50,979 bases of DNA, from contig JAHZGH010000003.1 of NCBI GenBank assembly GCA_019420905.1, positions 36,222-87,200 on the forward strand, written 5' to 3'. This DNA is from Succinivibrionaceae bacterium. GTDB lineage: Bacteria; Pseudomonadota; Gammaproteobacteria; Enterobacterales; Succinivibrionaceae. How positions within the stretch are numbered: position 1 is the stretch's first letter; each line of letters starts with the position of its first letter. Shown piece by piece: positions 34,467 to 43,000 of the stretch. Made by a program: the position numbers and the translations under genes. The notes below the pieces were generated by a model, which saw only the letters and a list, made by a program, of their open reading frames with translations, did not search any database and was not told the DNA's origin.

Positions 34467-35399
34467 ATGACAGTACATAAAGATAACACTGAATGTGAAT
34501 TTTCGAAAAAATATCGCACCTTGGTAATGCTTGCTGGTTTGGCTTCTGTAACTACAGCAGTTCTTTTAATTACAATTAAAGCTGTAATTTGGTTTTATAG
34601 TGGCTCAACAAGTATTTTTGCATCTTTAACTGATTCTATGTTTGATGCTTTAGCTTCTTTTATAAATTTATTAGCTTTGCGGTATTCATTAACTCCTCCA
34701 GATGATGATCATCGTTTTGGTCATTATAAATCTCAATCTTTAGCTTCATTAGCGCAAGCTGCTTTTATCGGTGGATCTGCAGCATTACTCATTTTGCACG
34801 GCATTAATCGTATTGAGCACCCACAAGAAGTTGAGTATGTGGATTTGGCTATTTATGTAAGTATTATTGCTGTGGTTATAACCTTAGCTTTGATATTATT
34901 TCAGTCTTTTGTTTTTAAGCGTACTCAAAGTGAAGCTATTGGAGCTGATAGACTTCATTACTTATCTGATATTGGCTTTAATTTAGGAGTAATAATTGCT
35001 TTAGTATTAAGCCAGCAGGGATATTTATGGGCTGATGGTTTATTTGCAGCAATTATTGGTCTATTTATTTTAAAGGGGGCGTGGGATATTGGGCATCGAG
35101 CTGTCGATACTCTATTAGATAAATCTTTAAGTGCTACAGAAATGATGAAAATTTCACAGATTATAAATTCTGTGCCAGGAATAATTTCTGTTCATGATTT
35201 GAAAACACATAAAGCAGGACCTAAAGTATTTATACAATGCCATGCTGTATTAAAAGGAAGCATGACAGTAAGTCATGCTCATATAATTATCAATGATGTT
35301 GAACATAAGTTAGAGAACCTGTTTCCTGAAACTGAAATTACTATCCATATGGAGCCAGATATTCCTGAAACTTATGAAACTGTGGTTTTTAAAAATTAG
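34467..35399 (+). CDS. fieF: Cation-efflux pump FieF (CDF family)
   Basis: FieF exports Fe2+ and Zn2+ in exchange for protons. The 310-residue product has six membrane segments and the CDF metal site A: Asp56 and Asp60 in TDSMFD, His164 and Asp168 in HYLSD. SLTPPDDDHRFGHYKSQSLA is the family signature loop. The C-terminal cytoplasmic domain ends with HIIINDVEHKL and EITIHMEPD. The ATG at 34467 is used because earlier codons are non-ATG and unlike the family; the SD is weak. It precedes cysE by about 40 bp. Confidence 0.92.
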   Translation: MTVHKDNTECEFSKKYRTLVMLAGLASVTTAVLLITIKAVIWFYSGSTSIFASLTDSMFDALASFINLLALRYSLTPPDDDHRFGHYKSQSLASLAQAAFIGGSAALLILHGINRIEHPQEVEYVDLAIYVSIIAVVITLALILFQSFVFKRTQSEAIGADRLHYLSDIGFNLGVIIALVLSQQGYLWADGLFAAIIGLFILKGAWDIGHRAVDTLLDKSLSATEMMKISQIINSVPGIISVHDLKTHKAGPKVFIQCHAVLKGSMTVSHAHIIINDVEHKLENLFPETEITIHMEPDIPETYETVVFKN

Positions 35400-35438
35400 T
35401 GTAATAATATATGTAAACAACACTAATTTGAGGTGAAT

Positions 35439-36284
35439 ATGGAAGCTTCAAGCTCAAGAGCACAACAATTTTTTGCTGATTTAAAAAGCGAGGCTGAACT
35501 TATCTATAAAAGAGAACCTATGTTGCGTTCTTTTTTAGATCAAGCAATTTTACATAGTTCAGGCTTAGGACATAGTTTAGGAAGAATGATTTCTCAGTCT
35601 TTGTGTTGCGCAGAGGTAGGAAAATCTGAATTATTTCAAATTTGTGCTCAGGCTTATGCTTCTTGTCCAGACCTTTTAGATTGTGCTGTTTGTGATATTA
35701 CAGCTGTAAAAAATAGAGATCCGGCTTCATCATCTTTATGTGAAATTTATTTATTTTTAAAAGGTCCTAAGGTTTTAGAATCTTGGCGTGTAGCTAATTG
35801 GCTGTATAAGCAAGGCAGAAGAGAATTAGCAGGATTTATTCAGAGTAGAATCTCAAATCAGTTTACAGTAGATATTCATCCAGCAGCCACAATTGGCCGA
35901 GGCATTATGTTAGATCATGCTTCAGGCATAGTTATAGGTGAAACAGCAGTTATAGCTGATACAGTATCTTTATTGCATGATGTAACGTTAGGTGGTACTG
36001 GTAAAGTTCAAGGAGATCGCCATCCTAAGGTTGGTAAGGGCGTTATGATTGGAGCTGGAGCAAAGGTTCTGGGAAATATTCATATTGGGGAGGGGGCAAT
36101 TGTTGGAGCTGGATCTGTGGTTTTAAGGGATGTTCCAGCACATACTACTGTAGTTGGTGTTCCAGCGCGCGTAGTTGGTCATCCAGCTCAGCAAATGCCT
36201 TCTTTAGCAATGGATCAGACTTTAAGTGAAATAACCTCTCCTATAGAGCCTTTATGTCCAATTTTAGAAGTCAAACAGGTTTAA
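35439..36284 (+). CDS. cysE: Serine O-acetyltransferase CysE
   Basis: CysE acetylates L-serine with acetyl-CoA, the first step of cysteine synthesis. The 281-residue product has the N-terminal helical SATase domain and a left-handed beta-helix of hexapeptide repeats (IHPAATIGRGIMLDHASGIVIGETAVI onward). The catalytic histidine is in DHASG, and HDVTLGGTGK is present. The ATG at 35439 has GAGG five bases upstream; a GTG two codons before overlaps the SD. Its placement between fieF and a PTS gene is unusual. Confidence 0.95.
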   Translation: MEASSSRAQQFFADLKSEAELIYKREPMLRSFLDQAILHSSGLGHSLGRMISQSLCCAEVGKSELFQICAQAYASCPDLLDCAVCDITAVKNRDPASSSLCEIYLFLKGPKVLESWRVANWLYKQGRRELAGFIQSRISNQFTVDIHPAATIGRGIMLDHASGIVIGETAVIADTVSLLHDVTLGGTGKVQGDRHPKVGKGVMIGAGAKVLGNIHIGEGAIVGAGSVVLRDVPAHTTVVGVPARVVGHPAQQMPSLAMDQTLSEITSPIEPLCPILEVKQV

Positions 36285-36293
36285 GGAATTTTT

Positions 36294-38174
36294 ATGCGTA
36301 TTCGTGATTTGCTAAATCCACAGGCAGTTTGTCTTAATGCTGAACCTAAGAATAAAGAAGAGGCTATAAATATACTTGTGGACATGCTATCGCGTACGGA
36401 TTGTATTTGTGATGCTAAGCGTTTTAAAAATGCAGTATTTGAGCGAGAAAGTAAAGGATCTACAGGACTTGGAGAAGGTGTAGCTATACCTCATGCTAAA
36501 AGTGCAGGAGTAGTTAAACCTGGTTTAGCTGCAATGGTATCTAAAGAAGGCGTAGATTTTGATAGCTTAGATGGTAAAAAAGCTTTTTTATTTTTTTTAA
36601 TAGCTTCTCCTCATCAAGCTTCGGATGCACATATTGATGTTTTAGCACGTTTATCTAGTTTGCTTATTGATGATAATTTTAGAAAATCTTTAATTGAGGC
36701 AAAATCTAAAGAAGAATTTTTAGATCTTATCGATAATGCTGAGGTTAAAGAAATTGCTCATAAAGAGAAGGAACAAACTAAAGATTTAGAAGATAATCAG
36801 GAACATGTTTTTCCCAAGTATGACTTAGTCGCTGTTACAGCGTGTCCTGCTGGTTTATCTCATACCTATATGGCAGCTGAAGCTCTTGAGCATTGTGCCT
36901 TAGAAATGGGGGTTTCAATTAAGGTTGAGGCAGATGGAGCTGCTGGCAATCGAAATCGCCTTCTTCCTGAAGATATTGCTAACGCTAAGGCTGTAATTGT
37001 TGCAGCCGATCGTATGGTCGATATGGATAGGTTTATTGGTAAGCCTTTAGTAAGAACAGGAGTTGTTAGCGGCATTAGAAAACCAGATGAACTTATAGCT
37101 AAAGCTTTAGATCCTGCTTGTCAGATTTATTCTCCAGGCTCAATGAATGAAAGTACCTCTTTTTCAATGCGATTATACAGGCATTTGATGAGTGGTCTGA
37201 CTTATATTATGCCTTTAGCAGCAACAGCAGGTATTTTATCTGCGATAGCTCGTCAGGAGCTGTTTACTTCTACTAATTTAGGATTATTTTTAGATAGTAT
37301 TAGCTATAGTATCGGTACTTTATTATTTCCTGTATTAAGCGCTTTTATAGCTTTTTCTATTTCTGGAAGAATGGCTCTAGTCGCAGGATTCACTGGCGGA
37401 GTTATGGCGGATATGTTTGATGCAGGGGTTATCGGTGCCGTATTAAATGGTTTCGTTGGGGGTGGAGTCGGATATATTTCTGCGGCATTTGGTCAAAGAT
37501 TTTTAAAGGGGCATGACGCAATGTTTGCTCTTTTAGTATATCCATTAGTAGGAGCTTTATGTACAACGTTAATTGCGCAGTTTATTACTAATCTGCCTTC
37601 AGCATTTATCAATTCTCATCTTGAATATTATTTATCTTATGCTCCTAAATTTTTATTAGTTATTTTAGGCGCTATTCTTGGGGGCATGATGTCGGCAGAT
37701 ATGGGGGGACCTTGTAATAAGATTGCTTATGCTTGCGGCGTTTTATTATTGGCGGATTGCTTACCTGAAAACGGCCCAGGAAGTAATATTATGGCTTCAA
37801 TTATGGCTGGGGGCATGGTTCCTCCATTAAGTGCTGGTCTTGCAGCTCTAGTTGCAAGAAGATTTTTTACTTTGCATGAAAAAAATATTGCTATGGCAAC
37901 AGTAGTTAAAGGCTTATTTTTCATTACCGAAGGAGTTTTGCCTTATTTAATATATTCTCCCCTTAGAATGCGTATAGCTTGCATTGTAAGTTCGGCTGTT
38001 GCTGGTGCTTTGTCTATGTGGTACGGCTGTGGATTATGTGCGCCGCATGGAGGTATTTTTATTATTCCCTTAGCTGAAAATGCTATCAATTATGTTATTT
38101 CTTTATCTATAGCTACTCTCGTGGGGATCTGTTTATTTATAATTTTTAGGATTGGTCAAAAGCATAATGAATAA
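36294..38174 (+). CDS. Fructose-family PTS permease, fused EIIA-EIIB-EIIC
   Basis: This is a three-domain PTS transporter of 626 residues. EIIA spans about 1-150, with phospho-His67 in GEGVAIPHAK. EIIB spans about 175-275, with phospho-Cys184 in VTACPAGLSHTYMAAEAL. EIIC (about 285-620) is strongly hydrophobic, with GGVMADMFDAGVIGAVLNGFVGGG and MGGPCNKIAYA. No 1-phosphofructokinase or FPr lies beside it, so the sugar may be fructose, mannosylglycerate or another hexose. It starts 9 bp after cysE with SD AAGGAA and ends at a terminator, so fieF-cysE-PTS may be co-transcribed. Confidence 0.88.
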   Translation: MRIRDLLNPQAVCLNAEPKNKEEAINILVDMLSRTDCICDAKRFKNAVFERESKGSTGLGEGVAIPHAKSAGVVKPGLAAMVSKEGVDFDSLDGKKAFLFFLIASPHQASDAHIDVLARLSSLLIDDNFRKSLIEAKSKEEFLDLIDNAEVKEIAHKEKEQTKDLEDNQEHVFPKYDLVAVTACPAGLSHTYMAAEALEHCALEMGVSIKVEADGAAGNRNRLLPEDIANAKAVIVAADRMVDMDRFIGKPLVRTGVVSGIRKPDELIAKALDPACQIYSPGSMNESTSFSMRLYRHLMSGLTYIMPLAATAGILSAIARQELFTSTNLGLFLDSISYSIGTLLFPVLSAFIAFSISGRMALVAGFTGGVMADMFDAGVIGAVLNGFVGGGVGYISAAFGQRFLKGHDAMFALLVYPLVGALCTTLIAQFITNLPSAFINSHLEYYLSYAPKFLLVILGAILGGMMSADMGGPCNKIAYACGVLLLADCLPENGPGSNIMASIMAGGMVPPLSAGLAALVARRFFTLHEKNIAMATVVKGLFFITEGVLPYLIYSPLRMRIACIVSSAVAGALSMWYGCGLCAPHGGIFIIPLAENAINYVISLSIATLVGICLFIIFRIGQKHNE

Positions 38175-38206
38175 TTATGTTTTTAAGGCATATTTTATTT
38201 ATGTAA

Positions 38207-38245
38207 AAAGCTCTCTTGCATTAAATGTAAGAGAGCTTTATTTTT
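38207..38245. terminator. Terminator between the PTS gene and convergent zapB
   Basis: AAAGCTCTCTT (38207-38217) and AAGAGAGCTTT (38229-38239) form an 11-bp stem. TGCAT and ATGTA extend it inward with one G-U pair. ATTTTT follows on the plus strand and TTTTTAC on the minus strand. Confidence 0.88.
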
Positions 38246-38492
38246 AATCAGGAAAATTCAAGCTGTTTAGAGTGGCTTCAAGGCGTTGTCGCCAAGTTTG
38301 CATAACTTCTCTTAGGTGTTGATTTTCTGTTCTAAGTGAAATCACCTCTTGACGTAATATTACAAGATCAGATTCTGCTTTTTGCTGAGCATTTTGCACA
38401 AAAATTAATTTTTGGCTTAATTGCTCTGACAACTGCATAAGCTCGTCTAAATCTGCAAGTAATTTTGCCTCACGTTGATTAAGCTTATTCAT
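38244..38492 (-). CDS. zapB: ZapB-like coiled-coil cell division protein
   Basis: ZapB is a small coiled-coil protein that stabilises the Z-ring through ZapA and links it to the Ter region. The 82-residue product is almost one continuous helix with leucines in heptad spacing (about residues 5-60), a sequence pattern and length like E. coli ZapB (81 aa). Sequence conservation of such coils is low, so the call rests partly on position: in E. coli zapB lies two genes beyond hslVU. It begins 2 bp after hslU. Confidence 0.7.
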   Translation of the reverse strand: MNKLNQREAKLLADLDELMQLSEQLSQKLIFVQNAQQKAESDLVILRQEVISLRTENQHLREVMQTWRQRLEATLNSLNFPD

Positions 38493-38494
38493 AA

Positions 38495-39817
38495 TTAAAG
38501 AATATAGCGACTTAAATCCTCATTCTTTACAAGATCTGCCAAATGAGCGTCAACATAAGATGCATCAATAATAATTTGTGCTCCAGGACTGTCAGGAGCA
38601 TCAAAAGATATATCATCTAATAGTTTTTCCATTAATGTATGTAAACGACGTGCACCGATGTTTTCAGTTCGTTCATTAACTTGATAAGCATCCTCTGCAA
38701 TACGTCTAATTGCACTTTCATCAAAAGAAATTCTGACGTTTTCTGTAGCCAAAAGATGTTCATATTGAGCAGTAAGGCTGTTGTGAGGTTCCTTTAAGAT
38801 TCTTTCAAAATCGTCAATAGAAAGTGGAGAAAGCTCTACACGAATAGGTAAACGGCCTTGAAGTTCAGGAATTAGATCAGAGGGCTTTGACATCTGGAAT
38901 GCTCCAGAGGCTATAAATAAAATATGATCGGTTTTTACCATACCATATTTGGTGCTAACAGTAGATCCTTCAATTAAAGGTAAAAGATCTCGTTGTACGC
39001 CTTGCCTTGAAACGTTACCGCGATCTTGTCCCTCTTGACAGATCTTATCAATCTCATCGATAAAGACAATGCCATTGTTTTCAGCTAAAGAAATAGCTTG
39101 AGCTTTTATATCATCAGGATTTGTAAGTTTACTAGCTTCCTCTTCAGTAATCAGTTTTAATGCTTCTGCAACTTTCATTTTCTTTGAGGATTGGCGATTA
39201 GCACTTAAATTATCAAATAAAGATTGTAATTGATTGTTCATGTCTTCAATAGCTGGATTACCTCCACCTATGATGTTAACCATAGGACTTTTATCCTGAA
39301 CAACAATTTCAATTTCTTTATTATCAAGTTCGCCTTCACGCAGCTTTTTACGGAAAAGCTGTCTTGCTGGGCTAGCATTTTTTTCCTCAGTAGTAGCACT
39401 AGGGTTAGGAATTAAAGCATCTAAAATACGTTCTTCAGCAGCATCTTCTGCTTTAACACGATTATGTTTGAAGGCTTCTTCACGAACCATTTTTATGGAT
39501 ATTTCCATCAATTCCCTAATAATGGATTCTACATCCTTGCCGACATAACCTACTTCTGTATATTTAGTTGCTTCAACTTTTACAAAAGGGGCGTGAGCTA
39601 GCTTAGCTAAGCGTCGAGCAATTTCGGTTTTACCAACACCTGTAGGACCTATCATTAAGATATTTTTAGGTACAACTTCAGCACGAAGGTCTTTATCAAG
39701 TTGCATTCTGCGCCAACGATTACGAAGAGCAATAGCTACAGCTCTTTTAGCACTTTTCTGTCCGATGATATAGCGATCAAGCTCGGATACAATTTCACGA
39801 GGTGTAAGTTCAGTCAT
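38495..39817 (-). CDS. hslU: HslU, ATPase subunit of the HslUV protease
   Basis: HslU (ClpY) is the AAA+ unfoldase that feeds substrates such as SulA and RpoH to HslV. The 440-residue product has Walker A IGPTGVGKTE near residue 57, the substrate-gripping pore motif KYTEVGYVGKD and Walker B IVFIDEIDKI. The sensor region follows, with RPSD-type SKPSDLIPELQGRLPIRVEL, and the C-terminal tail ends LSRYIL for docking into HslV. It starts 3 bp after hslV. Confidence 0.97.
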   Translation of the reverse strand: MTELTPREIVSELDRYIIGQKSAKRAVAIALRNRWRRMQLDKDLRAEVVPKNILMIGPTGVGKTEIARRLAKLAHAPFVKVEATKYTEVGYVGKDVESIIRELMEISIKMVREEAFKHNRVKAEDAAEERILDALIPNPSATTEEKNASPARQLFRKKLREGELDNKEIEIVVQDKSPMVNIIGGGNPAIEDMNNQLQSLFDNLSANRQSSKKMKVAEALKLITEEEASKLTNPDDIKAQAISLAENNGIVFIDEIDKICQEGQDRGNVSRQGVQRDLLPLIEGSTVSTKYGMVKTDHILFIASGAFQMSKPSDLIPELQGRLPIRVELSPLSIDDFERILKEPHNSLTAQYEHLLATENVRISFDESAIRRIAEDAYQVNERTENIGARRLHTLMEKLLDDISFDAPDSPGAQIIIDASYVDAHLADLVKNEDLSRYIL

Positions 39818-39820
39818 AAT

Positions 39821-40348
39821 TTAGTATTCAATAGTTTCGATTACATGATTACCGTTAGTATATACACAAATATTAGAGGCGATCTCTAATGATTTTTTTA
39901 CAATCTCAGTAGCACTTAAATCTGTATTCTCATATAAAGCTCGTGCTGCTGAGAGTGCATAGTTTCCTCCAGAACCAGTAGCAAGGATATCATCATCCAT
40001 GCGAACTACATCACCAGTTCCTGTAATTAAGAAGGAATCTTTTTTATCTGCGACGATTAAAATAGCTTCTAGTTTTCTTAGTGCGCGATCAGATCGCCAT
40101 AATTTAGCTAATGTAATACAAGCTCGCTCTAATATACCTTGATGTTCTTCTAATTTTTGTTCAAATAAATCAAGTAAGGTAAACGCGTCTGCAGTAGAGC
40201 CTGCAAATCCAGCAATGACACGATTGTGGAATAATTTTCTAACTTTTATAGCATTGCCTTTTAAAATGGTACTCTGTCCTAAAGTAACTTGTCCGTCACC
40301 GCCTACAGCAACAACATTATTACGTCTTACAGATACTATAGTGGTCAT
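39821..40348 (-). CDS. hslV: HslV, peptidase subunit of the HslUV protease
   Basis: HslV (ClpQ) is the proteasome-like threonine protease. The 175-residue product begins MTTIVSVRRNNVVAVGGDGQVT, where Thr2 becomes the N-terminal nucleophile. Conserved Lys and Gly motifs follow (KVRKLFHNRVIAGFAGSTADAF, ILATGSGGNYALSAARAL). It sits 10 bp after the ftsN-like gene, as in E. coli. Confidence 0.97.
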   Translation of the reverse strand: MTTIVSVRRNNVVAVGGDGQVTLGQSTILKGNAIKVRKLFHNRVIAGFAGSTADAFTLLDLFEQKLEEHQGILERACITLAKLWRSDRALRKLEAILIVADKKDSFLITGTGDVVRMDDDILATGSGGNYALSAARALYENTDLSATEIVKKSLEIASNICVYTNGNHVIETIEY

Positions 40349-40358
40349 TTATTTGCTC

Positions 40359-41162
40359 CTAATAATTAGCTATTAAGCAAGATAGAGTATAAGGGTTTAA
40401 ATTAAGATTAGAAGCTAAAATTTTTGCTTCATTATGCTTATAAAAAGGACCGATTTTTAAATAGAATTCGTCTTTATATGGAAAAATATGAGTTTTTTCG
40501 TGAATATTTTTCGGAAGTTTATTTTTTAAACTTTTAGCTAAAATTTCAAAGCTGAAATTACCACAATAAATATAATTTTCAGGTAAATGCTGAATATTTT
40601 CTTTAGCATAGACGATATTTTCAGGTCTTAATTTAGGCAAGAAATTTCCTTCTATAAATGAACTAAAATCGGTTGGGTTGGCTATATATTCTAACTTTGA
40701 ATGGCTCTTTGCAAGCTTTTGCGGATCAAAAGTGGCAGGAAGAGTCAATTTAAGATCTTTCTCAAAAGGTTGAGGCCTTTTTTGAAAGGATAAATTAAGT
40801 TTGCTATTAGAATAAAGCTCATAATTATGAAGACTATTTACAGAATAGTGATAACTTAAATTAGGAATGTAAAAATACTTATTTTTATTAGAAGTTACAG
40901 TAATTTGATCTTGAAAATAGGGATAACCTAGAATAGTCATGACCGCCGCTAAGCTTAAGGCTATCAAAATAAGCCTTAGAGCTATAAGACGACGGCTGTT
41001 TTCTAAAGCTGTTATAGTGGCTTTAGGCGAGATTAATCTTTGTACATCTACTTTTTGTAGATGCCTAAGCAAATTTTGCTTAGGACCAAACTTAATAATT
41101 AAAATTAAAAATTTTTTTAATTTAAATAAATATTGTTCGATTACAAAGATAAACAAATACAC
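40359..41162 (-). CDS. ftsN: FtsN-like division protein with SPOR domain
   Basis: FtsN triggers septal wall synthesis and binds denuded glycans through its SPOR domain. The 267-residue frame has a basic N-terminal region, one membrane helix (about 60-82), a periplasmic linker of about 110 residues and a C-terminal SPOR domain (about 196-267: IYCGNFSFEILAKSL ... FYLKIGPF). Cys200 and Cys262 match in position the disulfide pair of the E. coli SPOR domain. The linker lacks the Gln-rich tract of E. coli FtsN. The order ftsN-hslV-hslU supports the name. The start is uncertain: the GTG at 41162 abuts the argS stop, lacks a clear SD and gives an odd hydrophobic leader. Confidence 0.78.
   Translation of the reverse strand: MYLFIFVIEQYLFKLKKFLILIIKFGPKQNLLRHLQKVDVQRLISPKATITALENSRRLIALRLILIALSLAAVMTILGYPYFQDQITVTSNKNKYFYIPNLSYHYSVNSLHNYELYSNSKLNLSFQKRPQPFEKDLKLTLPATFDPQKLAKSHSKLEYIANPTDFSSFIEGNFLPKLRPENIVYAKENIQHLPENYIYCGNFSFEILAKSLKNKLPKNIHEKTHIFPYKDEFYLKIGPFYKHNEAKILASNLNLNPYTLSCLIANY
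41045..41084 (-). other. Two back-to-back perfect hairpins in the 5' part of the ftsN-like gene
   Basis: CATCTAC (41045-41051) pairs with GTAGATG (41057-41063) around TTTTT. Immediately next to it, CCTAAGCAAA (41064-41073) pairs with TTTGCTTAGG (41075-41084) with almost no loop. They lie 80-120 bases after the argS stop, inside codons 27-40 of the ftsN-like frame, upstream of its membrane helix. Confidence 0.6.
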
Positions 41163-42898
41163 TACATTTGCTCCATGACATTAATGCCTAAAAGCTTTAG
41201 ACCCTGCTTAAGAACCTTTGATGTCAAATCACATAAAGCTAAGCGACTTCTTTTTATATCGTCAGGAACTTCTTCTTTAAGCACTGGGCAATGTTCATAG
41301 AAGCGCATGAATAGATTTGATAACTCATAAATATAATTGCATAAAAGGTTAGGTAAGCTTTTTGCTCCTACATTTTCTACAACTTCTGAGAAAGCTAATA
41401 ATTTTCCGGCTAATTCCTCTTCTGTTGTATCACTTATAATAATATTACCAGGCTGTAATTTTGCTTTTCTGAAAATAGAGCGGATTCTGCTGTAAGCATA
41501 TTGTAAATAAGGGGCAGTATTACCATCAAATGACAGCATTAAATCCCAGTCGAAGATATAATCTGTATTTCTATTTTTGGAAAGATCTGCATATTTTACT
41601 GCGCCAATAGCGATGTTGTGGATTACTTGCTGACGAACCTCTCCTTCAAGAGTAGAACCTCTATCCTTGAGCATTTGGGCAACGCGATTTTCAGCTTCAT
41701 TTAACAGATCTCTGAGTTTGACAGTATCTCCGCTTCTTGTTTTGAATGGTTTGCCGTCTTTTCCTAGCATCATACCAAATGGACAATGCTCTAATTTTAC
41801 GCTTGCAGGGGCATATCCTGCTTTACGGCAAATTTCCCATGTAACTTCATGATGTTGCTGCTGTCTTGAATCGGTAAAATAAAGAATACGATCTGCATGA
41901 AGATTTTCTACGCGATATTTTATGCAAGCAATATCGGTAGTTGTATACAGATAGCCGCCGTCACTTTTGCGAATAATATTTCCTAAAGGTAAGCCTTCTT
42001 GATTTTTAAATTGTGGTAAGTAAACAACAATAGCGCCATTATCTTCAACAGCTATTTTTCTATCTATAAGATCTTGAACGATTCCCGGCAGCATGGAGTT
42101 ATAAAAACTTTCACCCATAATGTCTTTATCAGTTAATGTGACATCAAGGCGATCATATAGTTTTTGATTTTGTTCCATGGTCATATTAACTAGCTTTTTC
42201 CACATTTTGCGGCAATAAGGATCTCCTCCTTGGAGTTTGACTACATAATTTCTGGCTTTTTCAGCGAATACAGGATCTTCGTCATAGCATTTTTTAGCCA
42301 TACGGTAAAAGGCTTCAAAATCACTTAAATCCATGCCTGTACCTTGTTCATTTTCAGTTTTCTCAAGATAGGCTATAAGCATGCCGAATTGTGTACCCCA
42401 GTCGCCTATATGGTTTGCTCTGATAACGTTATTACCAAGGAATTCCAAAACTCTTACGCAAGCATCACCAATAACAGTAGAGCGAATATGATGAACAGCC
42501 ATTTCTTTAGCTACATTAGGGGCGGAATAATCAATGACAACCGTTTCCTTATGGTTACAAGGTTTTACCCCTAAACGAGGATCTTTAGCCATTTGCTCTA
42601 AGCTTTTAGCAATAAAATTTTGGTTAATAAAGAAATTTATAAAGCCAGGTCCAGCAACTTCGACACGAGAGATCCTTTCATCGGAAGGAAGTTTTTCTAT
42701 TAAAGATTGTGCGACATCGCGAGGGGATTTTTTTAAATTTTTAGCTAAAATCATGGCAGCATTACAAGCAAAATCACCATGAGTGCGATCTTTGCAACGC
42801 TCAATTTTTATTTTACTTAAAAGAGCTGTATCAATAGGTTGTTCTGAATTTATGGCATTGACACTTTGACAGATAAGATCGTTGATATGCTGTTTCAT
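41162..42898 (-). CDS. argS: Arginyl-tRNA synthetase ArgS
   Basis: ArgS charges tRNA-Arg with arginine. The 578-residue product aligns along its length with E. coli ArgRS: the N-terminal tRNA D-loop domain, the catalytic SAPNVAKEM and IRANHIGDWGTQFGMLIAYLE, the KMSKS-equivalent GKDGKPFKTR, and the C-terminal anticodon domain with YAYSRIRSIFRKA. The HIGH motif, HVGH in E. coli, reads AVHH here (codons at 42488-42499). The ATG at 42898 is preferred over 42901 because GGAG then lies 6 nt away. It follows priA by about 100 bp, and its stop meets the start of the ftsN-like gene. Confidence 0.95.
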   Translation of the reverse strand: MKQHINDLICQSVNAINSEQPIDTALLSKIKIERCKDRTHGDFACNAAMILAKNLKKSPRDVAQSLIEKLPSDERISRVEVAGPGFINFFINQNFIAKSLEQMAKDPRLGVKPCNHKETVVIDYSAPNVAKEMAVHHIRSTVIGDACVRVLEFLGNNVIRANHIGDWGTQFGMLIAYLEKTENEQGTGMDLSDFEAFYRMAKKCYDEDPVFAEKARNYVVKLQGGDPYCRKMWKKLVNMTMEQNQKLYDRLDVTLTDKDIMGESFYNSMLPGIVQDLIDRKIAVEDNGAIVVYLPQFKNQEGLPLGNIIRKSDGGYLYTTTDIACIKYRVENLHADRILYFTDSRQQQHHEVTWEICRKAGYAPASVKLEHCPFGMMLGKDGKPFKTRSGDTVKLRDLLNEAENRVAQMLKDRGSTLEGEVRQQVIHNIAIGAVKYADLSKNRNTDYIFDWDLMLSFDGNTAPYLQYAYSRIRSIFRKAKLQPGNIIISDTTEEELAGKLLAFSEVVENVGAKSLPNLLCNYIYELSNLFMRFYEHCPVLKEEVPDDIKRSRLALCDLTSKVLKQGLKLLGINVMEQM

Positions 42899-43000
42899 CA
42901 TTTTCTCCGCAAAAGCCGCCTGTAGCGGTTATGATTTCAAACTGATAGGTTTAGGCTGAATTTTAAATAAATTTGTTAAAGATAACACAAATACCAGAGA

